A DNA stretch of 28,659 nucleotides from an uncultured Oscillospiraceae bacterium (GTDB lineage Bacteria > Bacillota > Clostridia > Oscillospirales > Oscillospiraceae): positions 1 to 28,659 of the forward strand of contig CAKTIE010000019.1 in the NCBI GenBank assembly GCA_934565655.1. Reading direction: 5' to 3'. Each line of letters opens with the position of its first letter. The first letter of the stretch is position 1. A program made the position numbers and the translations under genes. The notes under the pieces are model-generated. The model was given only the letters and a program-made list of their open reading frames with translations, ran no database searches and was not told the DNA's origin. Of this stretch, positions 15,808 to 25,200 are shown one piece after another.

Positions 15808-17022
15808 ATGAAAGCATCCACCCCCATTTTCAAAATACTGTCGGTGGCCCTGCTGGCCGCCGTGGTGGTCTACTTCGTGGTACAGGGCTACCGCTATGTC
15901 AGCGACCCCATCAACACCACCATGGCCTACACCTCGACAGAGGAGATCACCGTGGAGGTCAACGGCTATCTGGTGCGGGATGAGGAAACCTTCCACTCCG
16001 ACGCCGGAACACTGAGCCACGCCCTGTCCGAGGGCGAGCGGGTGGGCCGGAACCAGACCATGGCCACCGCCTACCCCGACAGCGGCGCCCTGACGCGGGT
16101 GGAGCGGCTGGAGCAGCTGGAGCTCCGGCTGGAGCAGCTGTCCTTCTCCCTGATCTCCTATCTGGATCCCGACGCGGCCCTGAAGCTGGATTCCTCCATC
16201 AACGCCGACATTCTGGCCCTGCGCCAGTCGGTGGCCGGCGGAGAGTACAGCGGCGCGGATGAGGAGCTGTCCGCTCTGAAGAGCGCCATCCTGAAGCGGG
16301 ACTTTTCCTCGGCCTCTCAGGAGGAGATCGAGGCGGACATCAAAACCACCGAGCAGGAGATCGCGGAGCTGAAGGGCTCCCTGAACGGCACGGCCATCAC
16401 CGCGCCGGAGGGCGGCATCTACTCCGCCGCCTGCGACGGCTATGAAACGGTGCTGACGCTGGACTTCCTGCAGGATGACCTGACGCCCAGCAAGCTGAGC
16501 AGCGTCAAGCCCACCGGCAGCGACAGCGCCAACGTGGGCAAGCTGATCTACGGCGACACCTGGTACTACGCCGCCAACATCACCGACCAGCAGGCGGAGC
16601 AGCTCAACGGCCGCTCCACCGTGACGCTGCGGTTTGCCAAGGGTCTGACCATGGATCTGAAAATGGCCCTGGTCAGCATCTCCCGCAGCGAGAACGGCCA
16701 CCGGACGCTGCTGCTGAAAAGCGACAAATACATCGCCCAGACCACGCTGCTGCGGCATCAGGCCGCCACGCTGGTGCTGCGCACCTACGAAGGACTGCGC
16801 CTGCCCTCCAACGCGCTGCGGGTCAATGACGAGGGCGTGGCCGGCGTCTACTGCCGCCTGGGCGTCCGGGCCAAGTTCAAGCCGGTGCAGGTGGTCTATC
16901 AGGGCGAGGGCTATGTGCTGGTGGCCGCCGCCTCCAATGTGGAGGATTCCAGCATGCTGCGCCAGGGGGACGAGGTCATCGCCACCGCCTCGGAGCTGTA
17001 CGACGGCAAAGTGATCGGATAA
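15808..17022 (+). CDS. HlyD-like membrane adaptor protein
   Basis: This 404-residue protein has a single N-terminal membrane segment (about 9-26) and the rest outside the cytoplasm. After a beta region (about 44-92, first lipoyl half) come two charged helices (about 94-120 and 170-192) that can form the hairpin coiled coil of HlyD/MacA-type adaptors. The second lipoyl half is ITAPEGGIYSAACDGYE (197-213), and beta-barrel-like sequence runs to the C-terminus. AAGGAG (15796-15801) precedes the ATG. No transporter gene is adjacent; it sits between hfq and ylmE in a division-gene run, so a cell-envelope role is possible. The family assignment is by layout, not by catalytic motif. Confidence 0.65.
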   Translation: MKASTPIFKILSVALLAAVVVYFVVQGYRYVSDPINTTMAYTSTEEITVEVNGYLVRDEETFHSDAGTLSHALSEGERVGRNQTMATAYPDSGALTRVERLEQLELRLEQLSFSLISYLDPDAALKLDSSINADILALRQSVAGGEYSGADEELSALKSAILKRDFSSASQEEIEADIKTTEQEIAELKGSLNGTAITAPEGGIYSAACDGYETVLTLDFLQDDLTPSKLSSVKPTGSDSANVGKLIYGDTWYYAANITDQQAEQLNGRSTVTLRFAKGLTMDLKMALVSISRSENGHRTLLLKSDKYIAQTTLLRHQAATLVLRTYEGLRLPSNALRVNDEGVAGVYCRLGVRAKFKPVQVVYQGEGYVLVAAASNVEDSSMLRQGDEVIATASELYDGKVIG

Positions 17023-17052
17023 TTTTATAGATAGAGAAAGGGGTATCATTCT

Positions 17053-17748
<696 letters not shown>

Positions 17749-17772
17749 ACTATACAACAGGGAGGCTTTCAA

Positions 17773-18231
17773 ATGGGTTTCATGGACGAGATCAAGAAGA
17801 TCATTCACCCGTATGATGACGAGGATTACGATTACGAGGAGGAAGAGCTGGAGCAGCCGGAGCGCAGCGACAGCCGCAGCATCTTTGATAACCGCCGCGA
17901 GGAGCGCAAGCAGCCGGAGGACCGCCACAACAAGGTGGTGAACATCCACGCCACCGCCGCGCTGAAGGTGGTTCTGGTAAAGCCTGAGCGGTTTGAGAAC
18001 GCCAGCGAGATCGCCGACCACCTGCGGGAAAAGCGCACCGTGGTCATGAATCTGGAGTCCACCAATAAGGACGTGGCCCGCCGCCTGATCGACTTCCTTT
18101 CCGGCGTGGCCTACGCCGGTGACGGCAAGATCAAGAAGGTGGCCGCCAACACCTATATCATCACGCCTTACAGCGTGGATATCATGGGCGACCTGATCGA
18201 CGAGCTGGAAAACAACGGCCTGTACCTGTGA
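17773..18231 (+). CDS. sepF: Cell division protein SepF
   Basis: This 152-residue FtsZ-binding protein aligns and tethers FtsZ filaments at the membrane. The N-terminal amphipathic helix (MGFMDEIKKII, 1-11) is the membrane anchor. An acidic then mixed-charge linker (14-52) follows. The conserved SepF domain (about 54-150) includes VLVKPERFENASEIADHLRE, VVMNLESTNKDVARRLIDFL, GVAYAGDGKIKKV and TYIITPYSVDI. The length is typical. AGGGAGG (17759-17765) precedes the ATG. It is 24 bases after ylmE and 30 before divIVA; the ylmG and ylmH genes found between them in Bacillus are missing. It can be expressed from the ylmE-internal promoter. Confidence 0.96.
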   Translation: MGFMDEIKKIIHPYDDEDYDYEEEELEQPERSDSRSIFDNRREERKQPEDRHNKVVNIHATAALKVVLVKPERFENASEIADHLREKRTVVMNLESTNKDVARRLIDFLSGVAYAGDGKIKKVAANTYIITPYSVDIMGDLIDELENNGLYL

Positions 18232-18261
18232 TCGGATACAGAATAAACGGAGGGATATACC

Positions 18262-18927
18262 ATGTTTACACCCCAGGAAGTTTCTGAAAAATCATTCCCC
18301 AAATCCTCCGGCTTCGGCAGCGGCTACGCCATGGCCGCGGTGGACGAGTTTCTGGACGCCCTGACTGAGGATTATACGGCGCTGTATAAGGAAAACGTGA
18401 CCCTGAAGGCCAAGCTGAAGATCCTGGCCGAAAAGGTAGAGGAATACCGCGCCACCGAGGATGCCATGCGCTCCACCCTGCTGACGGCCCAGAAGATGGC
18501 CGCCAAACTGGTGCAGGAGGCCCAGACCGAGAAGGAGAACCTGCTGAAGGAGGCGCGGGAGCAGCATGCCGCCCAGCTGGCACAGCTGGAGCAGGACAAG
18601 CGCGACGCCGAGGAGAAGCTGGCCATGGCCCAGCAGAGCCTGGTGGACTTCGTCCGCCATGGCAGCGAGCTGTGCGCCCAGCAGCAGGAGTTCCTGAACT
18701 CCCTGCCGGAGATGCAGCTGGAGCACCCTCAGGCCGCGCCCGCCGCGCCTGCCGCGGAGGATATCCAGCAGGATATCGTGCAGCATCTGGATGCCATGAA
18801 CGTACCTGCCGCCGATATGGAAGAGGAACCCACCGCCCGCGAGGTGCCTGCCGGCTCCGCCATCCCCAACGACTTCAAGCTGAGTCTGGACGAGCTGAAG
18901 TTCGGCCGCAACTACACCGGCGAATAA
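18262..18927 (+). CDS. divIVA: DivIVA-domain protein
   Basis: This 221-residue protein is a coiled-coil scaffold that binds negatively curved membrane at septa and poles. The N-terminal DivIVA lipid-binding domain (1-60) contains MFTPQEVSEKSFPKSSGFGS and AVDEFLDALTEDYTALYKEN, matching the TPxDI...F.KSFRGYD...VDEFL pattern. A long coiled coil (about 40-145, many Glu/Lys/Gln/Ala) follows. A Pro/Ala-rich, then acidic, C-terminal part ends in LSLDELKFGRNYTGE. CGGAGGG (18248-18254) precedes the ATG. Its position after sepF supports a division or polar-growth role. A strong terminator follows seven bases after the stop. Confidence 0.93.
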   Translation: MFTPQEVSEKSFPKSSGFGSGYAMAAVDEFLDALTEDYTALYKENVTLKAKLKILAEKVEEYRATEDAMRSTLLTAQKMAAKLVQEAQTEKENLLKEAREQHAAQLAQLEQDKRDAEEKLAMAQQSLVDFVRHGSELCAQQQEFLNSLPEMQLEHPQAAPAAPAAEDIQQDIVQHLDAMNVPAADMEEEPTAREVPAGSAIPNDFKLSLDELKFGRNYTGE

Positions 18928-18934
18928 CACACAG

Positions 18935-18962
18935 AAAAAAGCGGCCCGCGGGCCGCTTTTTT
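18935..18962 (+). terminator. Rho-independent terminator after divIVA
   Basis: AAAAAA-GCGGCCCG-CGGGCCGC-TTTTTT, a palindromic GC stem with flanking A and T runs, ends the ylmE-sepF-divIVA segment. Only six bases separate it from the ribosome binding site of the next gene. Confidence 0.92.
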
Positions 18963-18982
18963 ATCCGGAAGGAGAAAAGACC

Positions 18983-19858
18983 ATGAGCGAACGACCCATC
19001 ATCGCCCTGCTGTACGACTTTGATAAGACCCTGTGCACCACGGATATGGAGGACTATACCTTCATCCCCAGTCTGGGCTATACCCCCGCCCAGTTCTGGC
19101 AGAAGGCCAACACCTTCGGCTGGGAGAACCAGATGGACGGCCTGCTGGCCTATATGTACACCATGATCGAGGAGTGCCGCGCCCAGGGCATCCCCCTGAA
19201 CCGGGATTTTCTGGTGCAGTGCGGCAAGGCCATCCAGCTGTTCCCCGGCGTGCGGGAGTGGTTTGGCCGCATCAACGCCTTTGGTGACAGTCTGGGCGTG
19301 ACGGTGGAGCACTATGTGCTGTCCTCCGGCCTGAAGGAGATCATCGAGGGCAGCGGCATCGCCCACTGGTTCAAGAAGATCTACGCCTGCGAGTTCTATT
19401 ACCGTGACGGCGCGGCCTGCTGGCCCAAGCTGGACGTCAACTTCACCAACAAGACCCAGTTCGTCTACCGCATCAACAAGGGCGTGCTGGACGTGGCCGA
19501 CGACAAGACGCTGAACGATTCCATGCCCGATGACAGCAAGCGGGTGCCCTTCACCAACATGATCTATGTGGGCGACGGTCTCAGCGACGTGCCCTGCATG
19601 AAGATGATGCGCTCCTACGGCGGCCAGGCCATCGCCGTGTATCAGGAGTCCAACCGCGCCGGTGTGGAGGATCTGCTGGCCAAGCACCGGGTGGACTTCA
19701 TCTTCCCCGCCGACTACCGCGAGGGGACGGCGCTGGATCTGACGGTGCAGAACATCATCCGCAAAATGGCCATCTGCGACACGCTGACGGCGGAGCACAC
19801 CGCCCAGATGCGCTCCATCGGCCATGTGGAGCTGGCCTATCAGGAAACGCTGTTCTAA
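18983..19858 (+). CDS. HAD-superfamily hydrolase
   Basis: This 291-residue predicted phosphatase or phosphotransferase has all four HAD motifs: motif I DFDKTL (D12, D14), motif II SSG (114-116), motif III lysine probably K157 (NKTQF), and motif IV GDGLSD (197-202). A sizeable cap insert (about 20-90) follows motif I, resembling the phosphoserine-phosphatase-like branch. The substrate cannot be told. AAGGAGAA (18969-18976) precedes the ATG. The gene starts just after the divIVA terminator with no visible promoter between, so it relies on read-through or on a promoter inside divIVA. A strong terminator follows. Confidence 0.85.
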   Translation: MSERPIIALLYDFDKTLCTTDMEDYTFIPSLGYTPAQFWQKANTFGWENQMDGLLAYMYTMIEECRAQGIPLNRDFLVQCGKAIQLFPGVREWFGRINAFGDSLGVTVEHYVLSSGLKEIIEGSGIAHWFKKIYACEFYYRDGAACWPKLDVNFTNKTQFVYRINKGVLDVADDKTLNDSMPDDSKRVPFTNMIYVGDGLSDVPCMKMMRSYGGQAIAVYQESNRAGVEDLLAKHRVDFIFPADYREGTALDLTVQNIIRKMAICDTLTAEHTAQMRSIGHVELAYQETLF

Positions 19859-19875
19859 ATTCCCTGTCAAACCGT

Positions 19876-19913
19876 AAGCCCTGCGATCCGCAAGGATCGC
19901 AGGGCTTGTTTTT
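19876..19913 (+). terminator. Rho-independent terminator after the HAD gene
   Basis: A perfect 14-base-pair stem (19876-19889 with 19894-19907) with a GCAA loop is followed by G and six T. The same hairpin lies just beyond the stop codon of the convergent flavodoxin-like gene, but has no T run in that direction. Confidence 0.92.
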
Positions 19914-20953
19914 TATCGGAACATATGGTCGGCAAAGTCCGTCAGCCGCTCATCAATGCCCGGCAGCTTCACCGCCGCGCCGGCGTCGTTGGCCGTTTCC
20001 AGCATGCAGAACCGAGGCGGCAGGCGGAAGGCCTTATTCATGCACAGGGCCGAGATCAGCTGCTGGGCCACGATGTCGCCGCCGGAGTAGCCGGACACGA
20101 TGATGGCGTACAGCTCCTTATCGTAGAAGGGCGTGGTGCGGAACAGGGCCGTCAGCCGGTTGATGCAGGCCGTCAGGTTGGCGGCCAGGGCGTCGTTGTA
20201 GTTAGGACACAGCCACAGCACGCCGTCGGCGTGGCCGATGGCGGGGTACACCTCGTCCACGATGACGCCGCCATAGAAGCACCGTCCCTCCTCGCCGAAG
20301 TGGAGGCAGGTGCGGAATTCGCAGCCGTTGCAGTCGGCCACCGTGCCGTTCCGCAGGCTCACCACCCGGGCGTTCACCCGGCCCTCCAGCCGGGGCGCCA
20401 TCCGCTCCCACAGGGCGATGGTGTTGGAGGTCTTGCGGTTGGAGGCGTGCAGCACCATCAGATTGGGGTGCTGCCGCACCGGCGCGGTGTCCGCCAGCAG
20501 GCGATCCACCAGCTCGCGGGCGCAGGCGGTGTAGGCGCTGAGATAGTCCGTATGCCGCAGCATGGCCCGGATGTGGAAATTCTCCAGCGAGCCGGTGGCC
20601 TCCACCAGCGGCGCACCCATAAAGGCGCAGCCCGCTTGATTGGCGGCAAACACCAGCTCCCGGGCGGCGGACTTGGTGTAAAGCTCGCCGTCGCCGTCCA
20701 CCAGCACCGCGCCCCGGCAGCCGTCGAAGAAATGGCCGTTCTGCCGGATGGCGGACAGCATGGCGTACCAGCCCAGATTCACGCCGCCGTGCAGCAGCGA
20801 AACGGCGAACAGCACCCGCCGCCCCGTCACCGGATGCAGCTCATCGGGGCGCTGCACCCGCACATGAGGACGGCCCTCCAGCGCGTGGGACAGCACCGCC
20901 GCCAGACGGGGATTCTCCTCCACCTGCGGACAGATCACCAGCAAAGGCTCCAT
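19913..20953 (-). CDS. Flavodoxin-like / NADPH-dependent FMN reductase-like protein with four-cysteine cluster
   Basis: This 346-residue protein is the last gene of the three-gene operon. The C-terminal half (about 160-346) looks like the NADPH-dependent FMN reductase/iron-sulfur flavoprotein group. HASNRKTSNT (169-178) takes the place of the FMN phosphate loop (GSPRKNGNT type). C208-x2-C211-x4-C216-x8-C225 could bind an Fe-S cluster or form disulfides, and VLWLCPNYNDALAANLTACI follows. The N-terminal half (about 1-150) has its own alpha/beta pattern (LLVICPQ, VLFAVSLLHGGVNLG), possibly a second, divergent flavodoxin-like domain. AAGGAGG (20962-20968) precedes the ATG, 16 bases after the dehydrogenase gene. 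The electron partner is unknown; the adjacent dehydrogenase is the obvious candidate. Confidence 0.7.
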   Translation of the reverse strand: MEPLLVICPQVEENPRLAAVLSHALEGRPHVRVQRPDELHPVTGRRVLFAVSLLHGGVNLGWYAMLSAIRQNGHFFDGCRGAVLVDGDGELYTKSAARELVFAANQAGCAFMGAPLVEATGSLENFHIRAMLRHTDYLSAYTACARELVDRLLADTAPVRQHPNLMVLHASNRKTSNTIALWERMAPRLEGRVNARVVSLRNGTVADCNGCEFRTCLHFGEEGRCFYGGVIVDEVYPAIGHADGVLWLCPNYNDALAANLTACINRLTALFRTTPFYDKELYAIIVSGYSGGDIVAQQLISALCMNKAFRLPPRFCMLETANDAGAAVKLPGIDERLTDFADHMFR

Positions 20954-20969
20954 GTTGCCTGCCTCCTTC

Positions 20970-22199
20970 TCAAATAATGGCCCGCAGGATGTCCTGTGTC
21001 TCCGTCAGTCGGGCAAACAGCGCATCCGGCAGAGGGATATCCTCCGTTTCCAGCCCCGTGGGGGTATAGCGGTTCTTCACGCCCATGAAAATGTTGCCCA
21101 GACACACGCTGCCGTAGTGCCATTCGCCCCGCAGCGTCAGCAGCACGCTGATGGCCGCCGAGGACAGTGCCGGCGCCACATAGGGCTTGAAGCCCAGCTC
21201 CCGCATTTTCAGGTTGGCCGTCAGGGCCAGCTCCGTCAGTTCACGGGACAGGGCATCGTCATAGTGCTCGATGGAGTTGGCGATCACCAGCCCGCTGCCG
21301 TGGGGGCCGAAGGCCTGGCCCTCCGTCAGGAAGGAGGCGAAGCACTCCTCCTGCTTGGCGTAGTAGGCGGCGCGGGCGTTCATCACGCCAAGGCCGTAGC
21401 CCTGCACCTGCTGGGGCAGCAGGCCCATGCCGTCATATACGCCGCTTTCGTCCCGGTTGGAGGCCAGCAGCGCCGCCCGGGACAGGGGGTCCACCGGATC
21501 GGAGATCACGCAGAAGAGCCCTCGGAACCTGGCCTCCCGCGCCTTGCGGGCGTACAGCTCTACCAGACCCCGGTTGGCCTCGAACTGGGCCATCCGCACA
21601 TCCTTCACGCCGCTGCCCACGGCGGGGATGCCCTTGGACGCCACGAACAGAAGGGCGTCGCAGTCAAAAAGCCGCTCCTGCGGTACGATCTCCACGGCGG
21701 GCATGGCGTCATACTGCCACGGCAGCGTCACCTGATTCAGTTCAAACTCCCAACGCTTGACGGCGGCCTCGTTGATGTCGCAGATGCCGATGGCGGACAC
21801 CGTGTCGCCGCCCAGCAGCTTCAGCCCCATGGCGATGGTGCTGCCCACGTCGCCGATGGCCAGAATGTGGACGCGCTTTTTGCCCGCCTTGGGCAGCCAC
21901 GCCGCCATCTCCCGCCAGCGGGGATGATCGAAGTTCACCGCCCGCAGGCCGCCGGTCAGCCACTCCGCCGCCTCGATGGGCGGTGCCTGGGTCACGGCGA
22001 TGCGGCGGCTGTCCAGCCACGACACGTCCTCCCCCGCCGCCGTCAGCTGGGAAAGGGCCGTAGCGGAGAAGGCGGCCCGGCCGCTCTCCGGGGCGCGGCG
22101 GTACAGAAAGATGGGCCGGCCCTGGGCGGTCTCCGCCGCCGTCAGGGGCAGCGGCTCACAGGACACGAAATACTGTCCGTTTTCCTCGTATTGATACAT
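20970..22199 (-). CDS. Lactate/malate dehydrogenase-like Rossmann protein
   Basis: This 409-residue protein is the middle gene of the operon. A novel N-terminal part (1-105) precedes an NAD-binding fold with VHILAIGDVGSTIAMGLKLL (110-129), an acidic end of strand 2 (GICDIN, 138-143) and VISDPVDPLS (231-240; the LDH/MDH family has NPVD, here Asp). GYGLGVMNARAAYYA follows, where the family has G-x-GxxLDsaR. FGPHGSG (about 297-303) keeps the catalytic-His G-x-HG block. These support an oxidoreductase of the LDH/MDH superfamily acting on an unusual substrate. It is about 90 residues longer than classical LDH. AGGAGG (22207-22212) overlaps the end of the upstream gene, suggesting coupled translation. 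Confidence 0.7.
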   Translation of the reverse strand: MYQYEENGQYFVSCEPLPLTAAETAQGRPIFLYRRAPESGRAAFSATALSQLTAAGEDVSWLDSRRIAVTQAPPIEAAEWLTGGLRAVNFDHPRWREMAAWLPKAGKKRVHILAIGDVGSTIAMGLKLLGGDTVSAIGICDINEAAVKRWEFELNQVTLPWQYDAMPAVEIVPQERLFDCDALLFVASKGIPAVGSGVKDVRMAQFEANRGLVELYARKAREARFRGLFCVISDPVDPLSRAALLASNRDESGVYDGMGLLPQQVQGYGLGVMNARAAYYAKQEECFASFLTEGQAFGPHGSGLVIANSIEHYDDALSRELTELALTANLKMRELGFKPYVAPALSSAAISVLLTLRGEWHYGSVCLGNIFMGVKNRYTPTGLETEDIPLPDALFARLTETQDILRAII

Positions 22200-22213
22200 G
22201 ATGGTTCCTCCTT

Positions 22214-25200
22214 TTACCGGAACAGGTTTTCCAGCCGCCGCAGCGTTTCCAGATCGTCGCGGAGATAATCGGACACCGCGCCGTCAAGGCTGTACCGCAT
22301 CCGGCCCTTATCGGGACACAGGGGCAGCACCACCGCCTCGCTGAGCCGCCGCAGCGTCAGGCTGCGGGCGTACACCCGGCGATAGGCGGTCTCCAGCGCC
22401 TCGATGATATACAGGGTATTCTCAATGCAGGTGCGGGAGAAGGTGTAGGCCGCGCCCGCGCCGCACTGGCGCAGGTGCTCCGGATAGACGTAGGGCAAGA
22501 TCAGGTTCACCGACGGCTGTAAGCCGGAGCGCTCCATGTCGGGGTGCTCCACTGTGTCGCCGCCGATAAAGGGATACAGGGTGGACTCCACATACCATGC
22601 CCGCAGATTGGGCACAAAATACACATAATCCACATCCCGGCCCAGCTGCTGGGCCAGATCCCGGCCCTGGCCGGACAGGATGCCCACCAGCACCTCCTTG
22701 ATCTCCACCTGCTGCTCCCGGGCCAGCGGGTCCAGCACGCCGATACGGCGGCCGGTGTGGAGCTGGTCGTCCACCAGGATCACCGGACGGCGGAAGGAGT
22801 GCACCACCCGCATCTGATCCGCCAGCGGCGCATAGCCGGGGAAGGCCCCGATATGCTGGGTGCGCCGGTCGGCGGCAAACACCTTGTCGGTGTGGATGGT
22901 CTTGGTGACGGTGTTGGGGATGGCGGCCCGCCGCAGCAGCTTGCCGAAGGGCACGCACATATAGGGGCCCAGCACACGGGGCTTGGTGGGAATCACGGGC
23001 ACGCCGTTCAGGGCGGTGATCTTTTCCACCAGCCGGTGCAGCACCAGCTGGGAGGAGATGGTGAAGATCAGCCGTCCGGGGTACAGATCCACCAGCCCCA
23101 GCTTGAACCGCCGCCGTGCCCGATGGATGGCGGACAGCACCGCGCCGTCGCCGCTGAAGGGCGGCTTAATGGCGGTCTCCACGTTCTGCAGGAACACCAC
23201 CGGGGCGCTCATGTCCGCCAGCAGCAGCGAGGGGTCGCCGGGCCGCACCGGGCGCAGGCCCTGCTGCCGCAGCAGATCATCCGCCGCCGGATCCGCCGGC
23301 GCGTCCAGCGCCGCGAACAGCGCCCACAGGCAGTCCTGCTCCATGGCCTGGGCGAACAGCTGCGTCAGCAGCAGCTGCAGGGACTCCGTGTCGCCGCCGT
23401 ACAGGCCCGTCAGGCACAAAAGCTTACCGGAGGCCACGCCCCGCACGTCGTTGACCCGTGCCGGGTCGCCCAGTAGGGACAGCAGCTCACGGGTGCGGCG
23501 CTGGCTGAAGGCGGCGGCGCACAGCAGCGTTCCGCCGCTGCGCAGCGTCATGATCCGCTCGCCCCGGCGGCAGATGCCATCGGCGGCGGCAGGCGGCATG
23601 CCGAGAGCCAGCAGCTCCGCCAGCAGCGGCTCCTCCGGCTCCGCCTCGTCAAAGCGCAGCGTGCCGGGAGACAACAGCGGCTTGTACTGAGGCTCCCGCA
23701 GGTAAAGGCCCCGCTGGTAGATATACTCCTGCACCACCGGGTCGATCAGGTGGGAGATATCCCGGTTCATGTCGATGTTTTCCCGGATACGGGTGGAGCT
23801 GATGTCCTCCAGCTGGGAGGGCAGCTGCAGCTGCACCACCTTGCCGGTGATCATGCCCACGTCGGCGTCCATGTCCTTCTCCTCCCCGTGGAGGGCGGAG
23901 ACACGGCGGAACACGATATGGTTCATGCTGTGGACGGAATCGGGGCTGGGCGCCGCCTTGTAGGAGGACGCCCCGTGGATCACGTCGGAGCCCACGATGA
24001 GATACAGCTCCCGTCCGGCGAACATATCCTTCAGCCGCCGGAGGTCGCCGGGGTTGGCGATGTTGACGGGGATGTTATAGGGGAACAGGTGGACATGGAA
24101 CTCGTCCGCCACCGACATGGAGGCGATCTTCCGGCGGATCAGGCTGGGCTGGGTCTTTTTCGACCACGAGAATTCATCCACCGCCAGGAACACCTCATAG
24201 CCCATGTCCCGGATGGTGCAGGCCAGCACCTTGTGGGACAGGGTGAAGGGATCGAAGGTGCCGGGGAAGAAGGCCACCTTCTGCCGCTGGGTAAACCGGA
24301 AGGGGCCGTTGTCGGTCTCATACCGGACGATAAACTGATAGATGCGGTACAGTGCCGCCGAGCAGTACAGGTCGTTCAGTCCGCCGCCCTGATTCTCCCG
24401 GATCAGGAACAGCAGCTTGTGGGCGCACAGAGTAAACAGCCATGCCTTCCGCTCGTCGGGGAACCGGATGGAGGAGAACAGCGTGTCGCCCATGACGTAC
24501 ATGGCCTCCTGCTGCACCGCCTCACGGTAGGAGGCCATGCCCTTCAGCAGCAGCCCCGCCAGACGGCAGCGGCGGCGGTCCCACACGCCTTCCTCCTCCG
24601 GAAAGCGCCGGGGATACAGCCGGTAGTTCTCCAGCGCGAAGCCCACCGTATCCAGCGCCGAGGCCACCACGCTGTCGGCGGAATGGCTCAGCAGCTCCGC
24701 CAGATAGTCGATGACCTCATCCAGCTCCGCCGGCGGCAGCCACAGCATAAAGGAGCCCAGATACTGGGGGATATACTTGGAAAATTCATAGTGGCCCGCC
24801 TCCAGCGCCTTGGCCAGCTCCACGGCCACCTCGTTGCGCTCCTCGCTGGTGAGCCGGGGCGCGATGCCAAGCAGGGCGCGGCCCGCCCGTTCCCGCACCA
24901 CCACCGCCTCGCTGACACGGATGATGTTGGCGAAATGAGCGGCGATCTGCATGGCGCTCCCGCCGCCGTGGGCGGCGTACCGGGCCAGCAGCTCCACGTT
25001 GACCACCTTGATCATCCACGGCGTGGCGGTTTTCAGGTTGTCCAGCAGGATGTCCGACAGCTCCTCCGGCTTCAGAGTCTTTACCGCCTCCTCCGCCGCC
25101 ATGCCCTGCACCCGCGCGTACTGATACCGCAGAGAGGGCAGCGGGAAGGTAATGCCTGCGGCCCAAAGCCGCGCCAGACGGTCATTGAGAATCGGTTCCT

